Source: Megaera polyxenophila (GTDB lineage: Bacteria > Pseudomonadota > Alphaproteobacteria > Rickettsiales > Rickettsiaceae). Taken from it: a stretch of DNA of 64,000 nucleotides. Positions 30,485 through 40,255 of this stretch are shown here, piece after piece; the stretch's first letter is position 1; the number at the start of each line of letters is the position of its first letter. The notes below the pieces were generated by a model that was not told the origin of the DNA, did no database searches, and was given only the letters and a program-made list of their open reading frames with translations. Location of the stretch: the NCBI RefSeq assembly GCF_029982035.1, contig NZ_CP104166.1, forward strand, positions 868,001 through 932,000, read 5' to 3'. A program made the translations under genes and the position numbers.

Positions 30485-31246
30485 CTAATTTAAAGTGACA
30501 AACTGCGTAATTTCTTTATATAAAATCTTGTTTACTATATTAATCACTTTTTGGTAAGAGGATTTAATAAAAAAGTGATCACCAGGTAGTAATTCGTATT
30601 GAAATAAAGCAGTAGTCTGTTCCTGCCATTTTAGTAAATCTTGGGAGTCAAATGTATCATCATTCAGACCTCCTAACGCCATTATGGGGCAAGCTAGGGG
30701 TGGTTCGCTATAATAGCTGTAGGTTTCAGATATACAGAAATCAGCACGTATTATTGGTAGGAATATGTCCATCAGTTCCTTGTTCTCAATTATATCTCTT
30801 GGAATTCCATTATATTCACGAATTTTTTGGATAAGTTCTGGACTTGGTAAGCGATGAATAGGGGGTCTTTTTAGCGGTACTTGTGGCGCCTTGGTTCCTG
30901 ATATAATTAAGCTTTTGGGTTGCTGCATTGCTTTTTTTCGCAATATGCGTGTAAATTCAAACGATATTAACGCTCCAATACTGTGACCAAACAGAATATA
31001 AGGTTTATCAAGGTAGTTATGAAAATTTAAGGATAATTCATTAACGATGTCTGATATATTATCCAGTAAAGGTTCACTGAATCTACTCTCACGTCCCGGT
31101 AGTTGAATGGCAATTAGATCTACATAATCAATTAGATCTTTAGCCCATTCTCTGTAAGCTGAAGCACTACCACCGCCATAGTGAAAACAAAATAGCCTAA
31201 TATAGGAATTTTTATTATATTTAAACGGTACAAACCAACCTGACAT
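30485..31246 (-). CDS. Type II thioesterase (alpha/beta hydrolase, GrsT-like)
   Basis: This 253-aa external thioesterase clears misloaded carrier domains in NRPS/PKS systems. It has the typical start RLFCFHYGGGSASAYREWA, then AIQLPGRESRF, the nucleophile motif LFGHSIGALISFEF (Ser near residue 89), KRPPIHRLPSPELIQKI, the acid in GGLNDDTF and the histidine in LPGDHFFI. Its length and motifs are those of stand-alone TEII rather than a synthetase domain. It lies opposite to elbB, some 5 kb from MbtH and about 20 kb from the NRPS end. Confidence 0.9.
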   Translation of the reverse strand: MSGWFVPFKYNKNSYIRLFCFHYGGGSASAYREWAKDLIDYVDLIAIQLPGRESRFSEPLLDNISDIVNELSLNFHNYLDKPYILFGHSIGALISFEFTRILRKKAMQQPKSLIISGTKAPQVPLKRPPIHRLPSPELIQKIREYNGIPRDIIENKELMDIFLPIIRADFCISETYSYYSEPPLACPIMALGGLNDDTFDSQDLLKWQEQTTALFQYELLPGDHFFIKSSYQKVINIVNKILYKEITQFVTLN

Positions 31247-31629
31247 ATACTTAAAACTTAAATTATGTTTTTACCTTAGAAAATGTTGCTAAGAATATTA
31301 TTTCTATTGTTAATCTAATGCAAGTATAAACACAGATATAAAAATAGATACTTGCTACACAATAGCCAATAATTATTAGTATTATTGTTATTTTATCAAT
31401 TAAATGCTTAATAGTATGTATGCATTGCTTAATGATATTGACGATAATTATTGGTTTTATTATCCTGACCTCATGCTGAAGTTAAAAAAACTTATTATAT
31501 TTAGAAAAGGATGATCTTGCTTTTTTAGCAGCTCATTTAATAGAATATAATAGCTTAATAATATTCAGGTTTTAAGCTTGGCAATTATGTGAATATATCT
31601 AAGATAGGGAAATATTTTTAGGAGTAATT
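31247..31629. other. Intergenic region between the thioesterase and htpG
   Basis: 383 bases, very AT-rich, with no ORF of note. It must hold the promoters of both divergent genes. The htpG ribosome-binding site is TTAGGAGTAATT just before ATG 31630. No heat-shock element could be assigned with confidence. Confidence 0.4.
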
Positions 31630-33402
31630 ATGGTTTACGAGAAAAAAACTTTCGGTGCTGAGGTTGATAAAATCCTGCACATAATGATCCACTCTCTTTA
31701 TACTAATAAAGAGATCTTTATGCGTGAGTTAATTTCAAATGCATCAGATGCATGTGATAAGCTACGTTATTTATCACAAATTACTCCTGACCTATTAGGA
31801 AATGATACTACTTTTAAAATCACAGTGAGAATTGATAAGGATAACAGGAATATTATTATATGTGATAATGGGATTGGCATGAATAAAGAAGAGTTAATAG
31901 AAAATCTTGGTACTATAGCAAAATCTGGTACTCAGAATTTTCTTCAGTACCTTTCCGGTGATGCTAAAAAAGATAGTATGTTGATAGGTCAATTTGGGGT
32001 AGGATTTTATTCTGCATTTATGATAGCAGAATATATAACCGTTACCTCCAGAAAAGCAGGAGAAGAAAGAAGCTATACCTGGGATTCTGACGGTTTAGGA
32101 GAATATACAGTTGCAGATACAGATAGAGAATTCTCACGTGGTACTGAAGTATTAATTCATGTTAAAGAAAAAGAAGATGAATATCTAGATCATTTTAGGT
32201 TAAAAAATATAGTTAAAAGTTATTCTGATCATATAGCAATTCCTATATACTTTATTAATACTGATAATAATGAAATTCAGCTTAACTCTTCATCAGCACT
32301 CTGGACTAGGCCAAAATCTGAAATTACTCCTGAACAGTATAAGGAATTTTATAAAAGCTTATCTTATGCAATGGATGATCCGTGGTTAATTATGCATAAT
32401 AAAAATGAAGGAGCCATAGAATTTACTAACTTGTTATTTATTCCATCGGCTAAACCTTTTGATTTATTTAATCAGGATCGTAAAAAAAGCGTTAAACTAT
32501 ATATAAAACGAGTTTTTATCTCTGATGAGAATATTGATTTGATTCCAAATTATTTAAGGTTTATTCGAGGAGTGGTAGATTCAGAAGATTTACCTCTTAA
32601 TATTAGCCGGGAAACTTTACAACATAATCCAGTACTTGAAAAAATCAAATCATCAATCATACAAAAAGTAATAAATGAGTTAAAAAAGAAAAAAGAGGAA
32701 TTAATAGAGGATTATCTGAAATTCTGGAATAACTTTGGTAGTGTTTTAAAAGAAGGTCTTTGTGAATCAGGTTTTGATCATGAAAAGCTGCTTGAAATAT
32801 GTATATTTAGAAGTAGCATTCATAACAGACTAATCAGCCTGGATGAGTATATAAGTAACTTTAAGGAAGGACAGAAAACCATATATTACCTGAGTGGTGA
32901 TAATGTTGATAAGTTACTGTCTAGTCCTCAAATTGAAGGTTTCTTAAATAAAGGAATAGATGTACTACTTTTTACTGATCCGGTAGACAATTTCTGGGTA
33001 AATAATTATATCAGATATAAAGATTACGATATTAAATCAGTTACTAGAAGTAATATAGATCTGGAACAGGATGTTGATAAAGATAAAGAAAAAGGAGCTA
33101 ATAATGAATCCTCTAAAGATATCAAGCAAGATGAAGGTCAATACAGTGAGTTAATTGAATATTTTAAAAAAGTGTTGGGTAATTTAGTGAAGGATGTAAA
33201 GATATCCAGAAAACTTACTTCGAGTATTGCCTGTCTAACGGTAGGTGATAGTGGTATGGATATATATACAGAAAGGTTATTGATGGAGCAAAGAAGGTCT
33301 TCTTTGCCGGTACCTAAGGTATTGGAGGTTAACCCTAAACATCCTATAATACAGAGGATAAATAGTGATTTGCTTGCTGAAGATCAGCATTCTATTATAA
33401 TG
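31630..33402 (+). pseudogene. htpG: Hsp90 chaperone HtpG, N-terminal 591 codons, split by IS110
   Basis: ATP-dependent cytosolic chaperone. The N-domain motifs are intact (ELISNASDACDKLRYLS, DNGIGMNKEEL, GQFGVGFYSAF). So is the middle domain (SEDLPLNISRETLQHNP, RRVFIS-like region). The C-terminal dimerisation domain is cut at ATG 33400-33402 by an IS110-type insertion, and its last 74 codons lie at 34857-35081 in the same frame (full length about 665 aa). The present ORF runs into the IS for ten codons. Loss of the C-terminal end should weaken dimerisation. Confidence 0.92.
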
Positions 33403-34853
33403 GTATGGACCTACCCTAGTATACAGAATCTATAACAAATGTTATTGTTCTAGAATAGGAAATGAATCCTAAACAACAATAGAGAGGTCCACATGACAAA
33501 TATTACTACAATAGGTATTGATATAGCAAAAAGAATTTTTCAGTTTCATGGTGTAGATAAAAATGGCAAGACTGTGTTGAAGAAAAAACTAATGAGGGAT
33601 CAGGTATTAACTTTTATAGCTAATTTACCTAAATGTTTAGTAGGTATGGAAGCTTGTGGAGGTGCTAATTATTGGGCTAGAGAAATTAGCAAACTAGGGC
33701 ACGAGGTAAAATTAATGGCGCCACAATTTGTAAAGCCATATGTAAAAACTAATAAAAACGACCAAGCTGATGCAGAAGCAATATGTGAAGCCGTATCAAG
33801 ACCAAATATGAGATTTGTTCCGATTAAAAGTATAGAACAACAGGATATCTTATCAATTCATAGAGTAAGGGCTAGATTAGTAAAAAATCGTACTGCTCTT
33901 GCTAACGAGATCCGAGGGCTATTACATGAGTTTGGAATCATTATTCCTCAGGGTATAAATAAAATTACATCAAAGTTAACAGAGGTTCTAGACAGCGGGA
34001 AATTAAGTCCAATAAGTCAGCAAACTTTCAGTGATTTAAAAGAGGAATTTATCGAGAATGATAAGAAAATAAAATGCTTAGAAAGTAGACTAAAAATAAT
34101 GGCTAGTGAATTAGATAAGTATCAACAAATAATTGCTATACCTGGTATAGGTTTAATTACAGCTACTGCCTTGATAGCATCTATAGGGAATGGTAGTTGT
34201 TTTGAGAATGGTAGGCAATTATCCGCATGGCTTGGATTAGTGCCAAGACAAGCTTCTAGTGGTGGTAAAGAGAAGCTGCTTGGAATCAGTAAAAGAGGTG
34301 ATATATACTTACGTACATTATTAATTCAAGGAGCAAGAGCTGTACTTAATACAAAACTAAGATTTACTACTGAATCACAGAAAGCTAAAAAAGATTATAG
34401 CAAATTTGCACAATGGATGTTTAATTTATATGACAGGAGTGGGCATAACAAAACAGTTGTGGCTGTAGCTAATAAATTAGCCAGAATTGTATTTGCAGTG
34501 CTAAGCTCAGGTAACGATTATGTAGAGAATAAAGTGTGTAGTTAGGGGTAAGTGACATGGTGTTATTTACTCAAGTAGCTACTATAATTTCAGGAATATG
34601 CGAGAGGTGATAAACATTGATGGCAAAATAAGACAAATCTTATACTTACAAAAAAACTGTTTTACTCATGGGCTCAAACACGAAGCCGATATTATGATTA
34701 TGTTAAGTTTGTAAGTGGCGAATTTCCATCAGGGCTGTAGAGTAAATGATTTAATAGAACTATTTACTTAACTATAAGTCGGATACATGACTGCATTTTG
34801 ATTTTTTTGCTATTAATATTATTTATTTCTTGCATTATCGGGGAGGTCCATAC
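33403..34853 (+). mobile_element. IS110-family element (IS1111 type), 1451 bp
   Basis: The ends GTATGGACCTACCC and (reverse complement) GTATGGACCTCCCC match in 13 of 14. ATG occurs on both sides (33400-33402 and 34854-34856). Removing the element and one ATG restores htpG. A non-coding stretch of about 300 bases follows the transposase inside the element, a place where IS110 relatives encode their guide (bridge) RNA. Confidence 0.85.
33493..34545 (+). CDS. IS110-family DEDD transposase
   Basis: 350-aa recombinase with an N-terminal RuvC-like DEDD domain: TIGIDIAKRIFQFHG, LVGMEACGGANYWARE, and KTNKNDQADAEAICEA. A coiled coil follows, then the C-terminal Tnp20 domain (IPGIGLITATALIASIG, LSAWLGLVPRQASSGGK with its catalytic serine region). 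The full normal length suggests an active element. Confidence 0.93.
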   Translation: MTNITTIGIDIAKRIFQFHGVDKNGKTVLKKKLMRDQVLTFIANLPKCLVGMEACGGANYWAREISKLGHEVKLMAPQFVKPYVKTNKNDQADAEAICEAVSRPNMRFVPIKSIEQQDILSIHRVRARLVKNRTALANEIRGLLHEFGIIIPQGINKITSKLTEVLDSGKLSPISQQTFSDLKEEFIENDKKIKCLESRLKIMASELDKYQQIIAIPGIGLITATALIASIGNGSCFENGRQLSAWLGLVPRQASSGGKEKLLGISKRGDIYLRTLLIQGARAVLNTKLRFTTESQKAKKDYSKFAQWMFNLYDRSGHNKTVVAVANKLARIVFAVLSSGNDYVENKVCS

Positions 34854-35081
34854 ATGAATAATGAAGAGCTGGTCAAGCTTATATTTGATGAAGCATGTAT
34901 TATTGAAGGTCAACTTCCATCTAATGTAGTGGAGTTTTCACAGAGAATTAATAATATTATAGAAAAAATTCTATCTGTTACAGGAACAGATAATCACATA
35001 CCCATAGTAGAAACTATCGAATTCAATAAATCTAAAAGCACTTCTACTAAGAAGAAATCAACTAAGTCAAAAAATTCCTAA
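34854..35081 (+). pseudogene. htpG: HtpG C-terminal end
   Basis: NNEELVKLIFDEACIIEGQL and SQRINNIIEKIL match the dimerisation helices at the end of alphaproteobacterial HtpG (DxACIIEGxP pattern). A lysine- and serine-rich tail follows. The frame continues exactly from 33402 after removal of IS110. It has an ATG (34854) and, by chance, the IS end supplies GGGGAGG upstream, so a small fragment might be translated. Confidence 0.87.
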
Positions 35082-35143
35082 GTAATACTTACTTAATAAG
35101 ATACAAGTGCCTATATATAAGTTAGCACTTAAGTGCGTTTAAG

Positions 35144-35188
35144 ATAAGGAGTTATAAGTAACATAAATACTACATTATAACTCCTTAT
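35144..35188. repeat. Perfect 14-bp inverted repeat between htpG and ppa
   Basis: ATAAGGAGTTATAA (35144-35157) and TTATAACTCCTTAT (35175-35188) pair perfectly around a 17-base loop. The palindrome GCACTTAAGTGC lies just upstream. The stem has no T run. It could be a factor-independent 3' end signal of htpG, an operator, or a small mobile repeat. Confidence 0.6.
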
Positions 35189-35328
35189 AGATATTAGTTA
35201 TAGTGAGTGTTACTTGAAAAAGGTTTTACTTTTATCAATAATTAGCTTGAGATGAAAAAATTATGTTAAATTATAATATAATTAATTTTTATAAACGATT
35301 AATTATATAAAAAAGAGGAAATAAATAG

Positions 35329-35856
35329 ATGCAGATAGATAAGATTACATCAGAAAAAATACCGGATGAATTTAATGTGATTATTGAAATCCCTATGAAC
35401 GATAATCCTGTTAAATATGAGCTTGATAAAGAATCCGGTGCTATATTTGTTGATCGGTTTATGCAGGTATCAATGTTTTATCCATGTAATTATGGATTTA
35501 TTCCTAATACTTTATCTGGTGATGGAGATCCAGTCGATGTGTTGGTTTTATCTAACTATCCGATTATACCGGGTGCGATAGTAAAATGCAGGCCTATTGG
35601 AGTATTAATGATGGAAGATGAGTCAGGTCTGGATGAAAAGATTATTGCTGTTCCTGTATCTAAGGTTGACATATCTTTTGATAATATACGAAATATTACT
35701 GATGTTGCCGGTATTGTGAAGAACAGAATAAAGCATTTCTTTGAACATTATAAAGATATGGATAAAGATAAGTGGGTAAAAGTTTTAGAATGGGGTGATA
35801 TTGAAATAGCAAAGAACCTAATCGAAGAAGGGGTTAAAAGAAATTTATCTAATTGA
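35329..35856 (+). CDS. ppa: Inorganic pyrophosphatase (soluble, family I)
   Basis: 175-aa enzyme that hydrolyses pyrophosphate in the cytosol. The signature GDGDPVDVLVL (metal-binding aspartates) lies near residue 65, preceded by FYPCNYGFIPNTL and followed by EKIIAVPVSKVD and the C-terminal HYKDMDKDKWVKVLEW. The length is normal. The ribosome-binding site is AAGAGGAAATAAAT. It is intact, unlike many neighbours. Confidence 0.95.
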   Translation: MQIDKITSEKIPDEFNVIIEIPMNDNPVKYELDKESGAIFVDRFMQVSMFYPCNYGFIPNTLSGDGDPVDVLVLSNYPIIPGAIVKCRPIGVLMMEDESGLDEKIIAVPVSKVDISFDNIRNITDVAGIVKNRIKHFFEHYKDMDKDKWVKVLEWGDIEIAKNLIEEGVKRNLSN

Positions 35857-35894
35857 AGAAAAATCAAACAAAAAGTAATTAGGAGGTCGCCGGT

Positions 35895-36251
35895 ATGATA
35901 AATGAATTGGTACAAAGATTAAGTGAAGGCAAGCATGAGGTTGTAATAGGACATAGAGATGAACCTTATGAAGAAATAAAAGAGCGTATTGAAGACGGTT
36001 ATATACATATCAAATTTACACAAACCAGGGGTGGTACTGAACTTGGGATTAACGTGGATTTAAATAGTACAAATGTAAAAGATTTAGATTTTACTAAAGG
36101 AGAGGGTTTGTTACATATTGAAGGTACAACTAATCTGAATTATAATGCTGTTAGACTTATAGCTGATATTGATTTGGCATCTAGAAAAGGAGAAGGATAT
36201 TTGGAAGTAGTCTCTGAAGAACCAATAAATATTGATAGTACATTTAATTAA
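35895..36251 (+). CDS. Hypothetical protein next to MbtH
   Basis: 118-aa soluble, beta-rich acidic protein: KHEVVIGHRDEPYEEIKERI, then GYIHIKFTQTRGGTELGINV and repeated strands to YLEVVSEEPINID. It starts behind a strong AGGAGG 5 bases or so upstream and lies 30 bases before the MbtH gene, so the two are very likely translated from one mRNA. I do not recognise the family. Its place suggests a partner or tailoring role in the peptide pathway. Confidence 0.65.
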   Translation: MINELVQRLSEGKHEVVIGHRDEPYEEIKERIEDGYIHIKFTQTRGGTELGINVDLNSTNVKDLDFTKGEGLLHIEGTTNLNYNAVRLIADIDLASRKGEGYLEVVSEEPINIDSTFN

Positions 36252-36281
36252 TTATTTAATATAAAAAATAGGTAATAAAGT

Positions 36282-36497
36282 ATGTCAGAAGAAGATAATG
36301 AAGAATATATATGCCTTATTAATGAAGAGGAGCAATATTCTATATGGTTTTCATGGAAAGAGATACCTATTGGTTGGAAGCAGGTTGGTCCGAAAGGAAC
36401 TAAGCAAGAGGTTTTAAATTATGTAAAAGAAGTGTGGACCGACATGAGACCTAAGAGCCTTAGGGAAGAGATGGATAATAAAGCTCTAATGAATTAA
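36282..36497 (+). CDS. mbtH: MbtH-like protein
   Basis: 71-aa MbtH family member, a small activator that binds and stabilises NRPS adenylation domains. Nearly all the family's fixed residues are visible: NEEEQYSIWFSWKEIPIGW, then QVGPKGTKQEVLNYVKEVW and TDMRPKSLREEM, with the three conserved tryptophans and the DMRP motif. It lies between the 118-aa gene and a short ankyrin gene. An intact MbtH implies that an adenylation enzyme is, or was, made in the cell. Confidence 0.93.
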   Translation: MSEEDNEEYICLINEEEQYSIWFSWKEIPIGWKQVGPKGTKQEVLNYVKEVWTDMRPKSLREEMDNKALMN

Positions 36498-36504
36498 TTA
36501 TAAC

Positions 36505-36927
36505 ATGAGTAAATTCAGTCCAGATTTTGATTACATGAAACTCATTGAGATTTACTATACACCTGTTGTGGAAAACGTATTTGATTTGATATATAGGTCA
36601 CGATTTGAAGCTGTGAAATCTCAAGTAACCAAGGGTGTTGTTGAGATTAACTCTTGGAATGATAAAGGTCAAACACTGCTTCATTACGCATTACTTTATA
36701 ATCAAATTAAGATAGCAGAATTTTTAATATCACAAGGGGCGGATTTAAAAGCTAAAGATAATAGCGGACAAAAAGTTGAGAATCTTATACAGGAAAAATG
36801 TCCATATATATTTGAAAATATGCATAACGATTCTTTATCTTCTTTAACTTTAGTAATCTCTGACCAGGAGTTAATAAAAGATGACCAGATACAGGAACTG
36901 GTAACGTTGAAAGTTGTTGCTGTGTAA
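36505..36927 (+). CDS. Ankyrin-repeat protein
   Basis: 140-aa protein with one clear ankyrin repeat (NDKGQTLLHYALLYNQIKIA, then EFLISQGADLKAKDNSGQKV) flanked by helical ends. It starts 8 bases after the MbtH stop. No signal peptide is seen. The reason for an ankyrin gene within the biosynthetic block is not clear; it may be mobile cargo or a later insertion. Confidence 0.75.
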   Translation: MSKFSPDFDYMKLIEIYYTPVVENVFDLIYRSRFEAVKSQVTKGVVEINSWNDKGQTLLHYALLYNQIKIAEFLISQGADLKAKDNSGQKVENLIQEKCPYIFENMHNDSLSSLTLVISDQELIKDDQIQELVTLKVVAV

Positions 36928-37056
36928 TATTTTAAAAATCGAGTTACCTGGGGTGTACTAGAAATTTTAGTACTTTATGATCGAAGGATAAAGCCAAAAG
37001 CTCAATAAATTGACAAGTGTAGGGTTTTTATTCTAAATAGTATGTCTTAGTGTTAT

Positions 37057-38295
37057 ATGTATAACAAAATAATAAAAATTGTATACTCTTTTAAAAGGAA
37101 CATTCCTGTTCAAGTAATAATAGTTCTAGTACTAACGATAGCTTTTGGTGAGTGCATTCCAGAAGATATAAAGCGGGTTTTGTATTCTATAAGTTTTATT
37201 CTAAAGGAAGTGTTATTATTAACACTTCCTTTAGTAGTTTTTTGTTGTGCATACGTTAGTGTTTCTACAATCAAACATAAAAAATCTATAGGTATATTTC
37301 TTTTATTGTTGTTTGTAGCAATTTATATTTCAAACTATACAGCAACTATGGTGGCATATGGGGTAGTCTTGCTTGCAGAATCTAATATAAATGTTCAACA
37401 GGTAATTTTAGCAGATGGCAAAGAACTTAGTCCTATATGGAACATATCATTTAATATGATATCTCTGGATAGTAATTATGCTTTAATAGTAGGATTTATA
37501 GTTGGTATATATGAACTTTATATACCACTGCAGTATGGTAATTATAAGTTAAATGTTTTAGCCAAGAAATTTGTAGACTATTTTTTAAGCAGTGTCTTTG
37601 TTAGGTTATTTCCTTTTTTTATACTAGGTTTTTTTATCCAAATGCAGCATAGTGGGCTTCTTTCTAAGACTATTGAGAAGTTATTACCACTTATAGTACT
37701 TATAAGTGGCACTTACATATTTTATTTATCTTTTTTATTTGCAGTCATAGCAAATTTTAATCTGAGGTTATGGATTTCTTATATAAAAAACGTAATACCT
37801 GCAGCTCTTACAGGTTTTTATACAATGTCCAGCTTGGTTACCATGCCAATTACAATAATGTCTACAGAGAAAAATATAAAAAATCCAGACATGGTTCGTC
37901 TAGTAATACCGATAGCTACAAATATTCATATGATAGGACTTGCTATTAATATTCCAATGATGGCATTAATCATACTTTTAAGTTACGGCTATGAGTTACC
38001 TACTTTTACAGTTTATTTAATATTTGCTTTTAATTTTGCTTTAATGCAGTTTGCAGCAGCTGGAGCACCTGGATGTGGGGTGTTGCTGATGCTGCCATTA
38101 TTAGAAAAATACCTAGGTTTTACAAATGAAATGTCTGCTTTAATAGTAGCTATATATATACTATTTGATGCTACAGAAACAAGCGCTAACGTAATTGGCA
38201 ACAGTGCCCTTGCTGTTCTCTTGTCAAAACTTGCTAAAGTTTTGAAATTATCATGTTATAGTTCATCTAAATTAGAAGATAATAATGTTTGTTAA
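37057..38295 (+). CDS. Dicarboxylate/amino acid:cation symporter (DAACS family)
   Basis: 412-aa polytopic inner-membrane protein with about eight hydrophobic segments. The conserved DAACS regions are present in order: GFYTMSSLVTMPITI (serine-rich HP1-like), IPIATNIHMIGLAIN, FAAAGAPGCGVLLMLPLL (HP2-like) and DATETSANVIGNSAL (substrate/Na site). The family imports glutamate, aspartate or C4-dicarboxylates. It overlaps sbnA by 11 bases, so it is translationally coupled to L-Dap synthesis. Glutamate is a substrate of SbnA, so supply of glutamate is a plausible job; export of a product is less likely. Confidence 0.85.
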   Translation: MYNKIIKIVYSFKRNIPVQVIIVLVLTIAFGECIPEDIKRVLYSISFILKEVLLLTLPLVVFCCAYVSVSTIKHKKSIGIFLLLLFVAIYISNYTATMVAYGVVLLAESNINVQQVILADGKELSPIWNISFNMISLDSNYALIVGFIVGIYELYIPLQYGNYKLNVLAKKFVDYFLSSVFVRLFPFFILGFFIQMQHSGLLSKTIEKLLPLIVLISGTYIFYLSFLFAVIANFNLRLWISYIKNVIPAALTGFYTMSSLVTMPITIMSTEKNIKNPDMVRLVIPIATNIHMIGLAINIPMMALIILLSYGYELPTFTVYLIFAFNFALMQFAAAGAPGCGVLLMLPLLEKYLGFTNEMSALIVAIYILFDATETSANVIGNSALAVLLSKLAKVLKLSCYSSSKLEDNNVC

Positions 38296-39262
38296 TACTT
38301 ATTCTCAGATAGGAATCGCAAGATTGTTTCATGAGTTTTCAGAGTTTATTGGAGTTAAAAGAGCTTTTATAAAATACGAAGGATTAAATGTAGCAGGTTC
38401 TATAAAACTTAAAACTGCAAAATATCTAATTAGTGGCCTTGAAAAAGAATTTGGAATTACTCCAGGTAAAAATACTATCATAGAATCCTCATCTGGTAAT
38501 TTAGGTATAGCATTAAGTATTGTATGTAAATCTAAGGGGTATAAATTTATTTGTATAACTGATCCTAATACTCTTCCTTTTGCTGAGTCATATATGAAAA
38601 TATATGGAACTGAGATAATTAAAGTTACAACAAGAGATGAATCTGGAGGATTTCTAGCAAGCAGAATAAAATTGATACATAAAATGATTAGTGAAAATCC
38701 AAAGCTGATTTGGACTAACCAGTATGCATCAGAGTATAATATTAAAGCTCACTATAAAACTACAGCTAAAGAAATAAATGAGTTTATACCTAAACTCGAT
38801 TATCTTTTTATAGGTGCAGGAACTACAGGTACTTTAGTAGGGTGTGCTAAATTTTTTGCAAAATATTCACCACAGACAAAAATTATAGCAGTTGACAATC
38901 AGGGATCAGTAACATTTGGTTTTCCTCCTGGTCCTAGATATATCCCTGGTATTGGAACAAGTAGGAAACCTGAAATAGCATCTTTATACAATGTGCATGA
39001 TGTGATAATGGTATCTGAAACAAAAACAGTAATAATGTGTAATTACTTACTTAAAAAATATGGGATGTTTCTTGGGGGATCATCAGGTACGGTAATACAT
39101 GCAGCAAAGGATTACTTTAAATCTCTAAAAAATAAAAATGTATCAGTTGTGGTAATATCACCTGATTTTGGAGAAAAATATATAGACACATTATATAATC
39201 CGGCTTGGGTAGAAGATAAATTTGGAATTAATATAAGAAAAGAGGCATTTTATGACAGGTAA
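38285..39262 (+). CDS. sbnA: SbnA-type N-(2-amino-2-carboxyethyl)-L-glutamate synthase
   Basis: 325-aa PLP enzyme of the cysteine-synthase fold. In the SbnA family it joins O-phospho-L-serine and L-glutamate. The PLP lysine lies in NVAGSIKLKTA near residue 39, followed by IIESSSGNLGIALS, the Sbn-specific RDESGGFLASRI, WTNQYASEYNIKAHYKTTA and GAGTTGTLVG. The GSIKLKTA and SGGFLxSR patterns separate SbnA from CysK. It overlaps the symporter gene by 11 bases and sbnB by 11 bases, which indicates a tight operon. Confidence 0.92.
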   Translation: MFVNTYSQIGIARLFHEFSEFIGVKRAFIKYEGLNVAGSIKLKTAKYLISGLEKEFGITPGKNTIIESSSGNLGIALSIVCKSKGYKFICITDPNTLPFAESYMKIYGTEIIKVTTRDESGGFLASRIKLIHKMISENPKLIWTNQYASEYNIKAHYKTTAKEINEFIPKLDYLFIGAGTTGTLVGCAKFFAKYSPQTKIIAVDNQGSVTFGFPPGPRYIPGIGTSRKPEIASLYNVHDVIMVSETKTVIMCNYLLKKYGMFLGGSSGTVIHAAKDYFKSLKNKNVSVVVISPDFGEKYIDTLYNPAWVEDKFGINIRKEAFYDR

Positions 39263-40253
39263 GTTCTCTATAATAACATCAGCGGCAATAAAAAAAATAA
39301 TAAAGTCACAATCTCATAGCATATACGAAATGGTAAAATTAGCATATATAAAACAGGGAGAAGGAATAGCTAAAAATCCGTCAAGCTATTTTTTAACATT
39401 TCCAGATAAACCAAAATCTCGTATTATTGCATTACCTGGGTTAATTAGCCAAAATCCAAGAATTGCTGGAATTAAATGGATTTCAAGCAATCCTGATAAC
39501 TTATTAAACGATCTGAAAAGAGCCTCAGCTGTAATTATTCTTAATGATTATGATACAGGCTATCCTATAGCATGTATTGAAGGAAGTATTATAAGTGCTC
39601 TTAGAACAGTTTACTCAGCAATTATAGTAGGAGAGTATTTGTCTGATGTTAAACACTCTAAAAAGGTTATTGGTATAATAGGAACAGGTAATATTTCTAA
39701 ATATTTTGTAGAATCCATAATCAGTGAAAGATGGAAAATTGATCAAATAGTTTTATATGACAATAACGATAGAGCAGCTGTTAAATTAAAAGGAGAAATT
39801 CAAAATTTAAACAGCAACATAAAAATTGACATACAAGATGATCTAAATACATTAATCATAAATTCAGAAATTATATTCCTGTCCACAACAAGTCAGGAAC
39901 CTTATATAAGAGATTTCTCATTATTTAAATCCAACACCATTGTTTTACATATTTCTTTGAGGGATTTAGCTCCTGAAATACTAACAGCTTCAAATAATAT
40001 TGTAGATGATGTAGATCACGTACTGAATGCAAATACATCTCCTCATCTTGCATATCAAAAAACTGGGAATAAAAGCTTTATAAATTGTACCGTCTATGAA
40101 TTAATTAATGGTTATAACAATTTTGATCCTAAAAAAACAATAATTTTTTCTCCTATGGGTATGGGGATACTGGATCTGATGGTTGCAAATTATTTATATG
40201 AAGAAGCCAAAAGACAAAACCTTAATATAGAAATCAATAATTTTTTCCAATAA
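39252..40253 (+). CDS. sbnB: SbnB-type dehydrogenase of L-2,3-diaminopropionate synthesis
   Basis: 333-aa ornithine-cyclodeaminase/mu-crystallin family enzyme. SbnB oxidatively cleaves the SbnA product with NAD+ to L-2,3-diaminopropionate and 2-oxoglutarate. Seen are SRIIALPGLISQNPRIAGIKWISS (substrate part), GSIISALRTVYSAIIVGEYL and the Rossmann glycine motif VIGIIGTGNISKYFVESI near residue 140, then HISLRDLAPEIL and FSPMGMGILDL. The full length is normal. It is followed after 2 bases by the DUF1015-like gene. Confidence 0.92.
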   Translation: MTGKFSIITSAAIKKIIKSQSHSIYEMVKLAYIKQGEGIAKNPSSYFLTFPDKPKSRIIALPGLISQNPRIAGIKWISSNPDNLLNDLKRASAVIILNDYDTGYPIACIEGSIISALRTVYSAIIVGEYLSDVKHSKKVIGIIGTGNISKYFVESIISERWKIDQIVLYDNNDRAAVKLKGEIQNLNSNIKIDIQDDLNTLIINSEIIFLSTTSQEPYIRDFSLFKSNTIVLHISLRDLAPEILTASNNIVDDVDHVLNANTSPHLAYQKTGNKSFINCTVYELINGYNNFDPKKTIIFSPMGMGILDLMVANYLYEEAKRQNLNIEINNFFQ

Positions 40254-40255
40254 AA

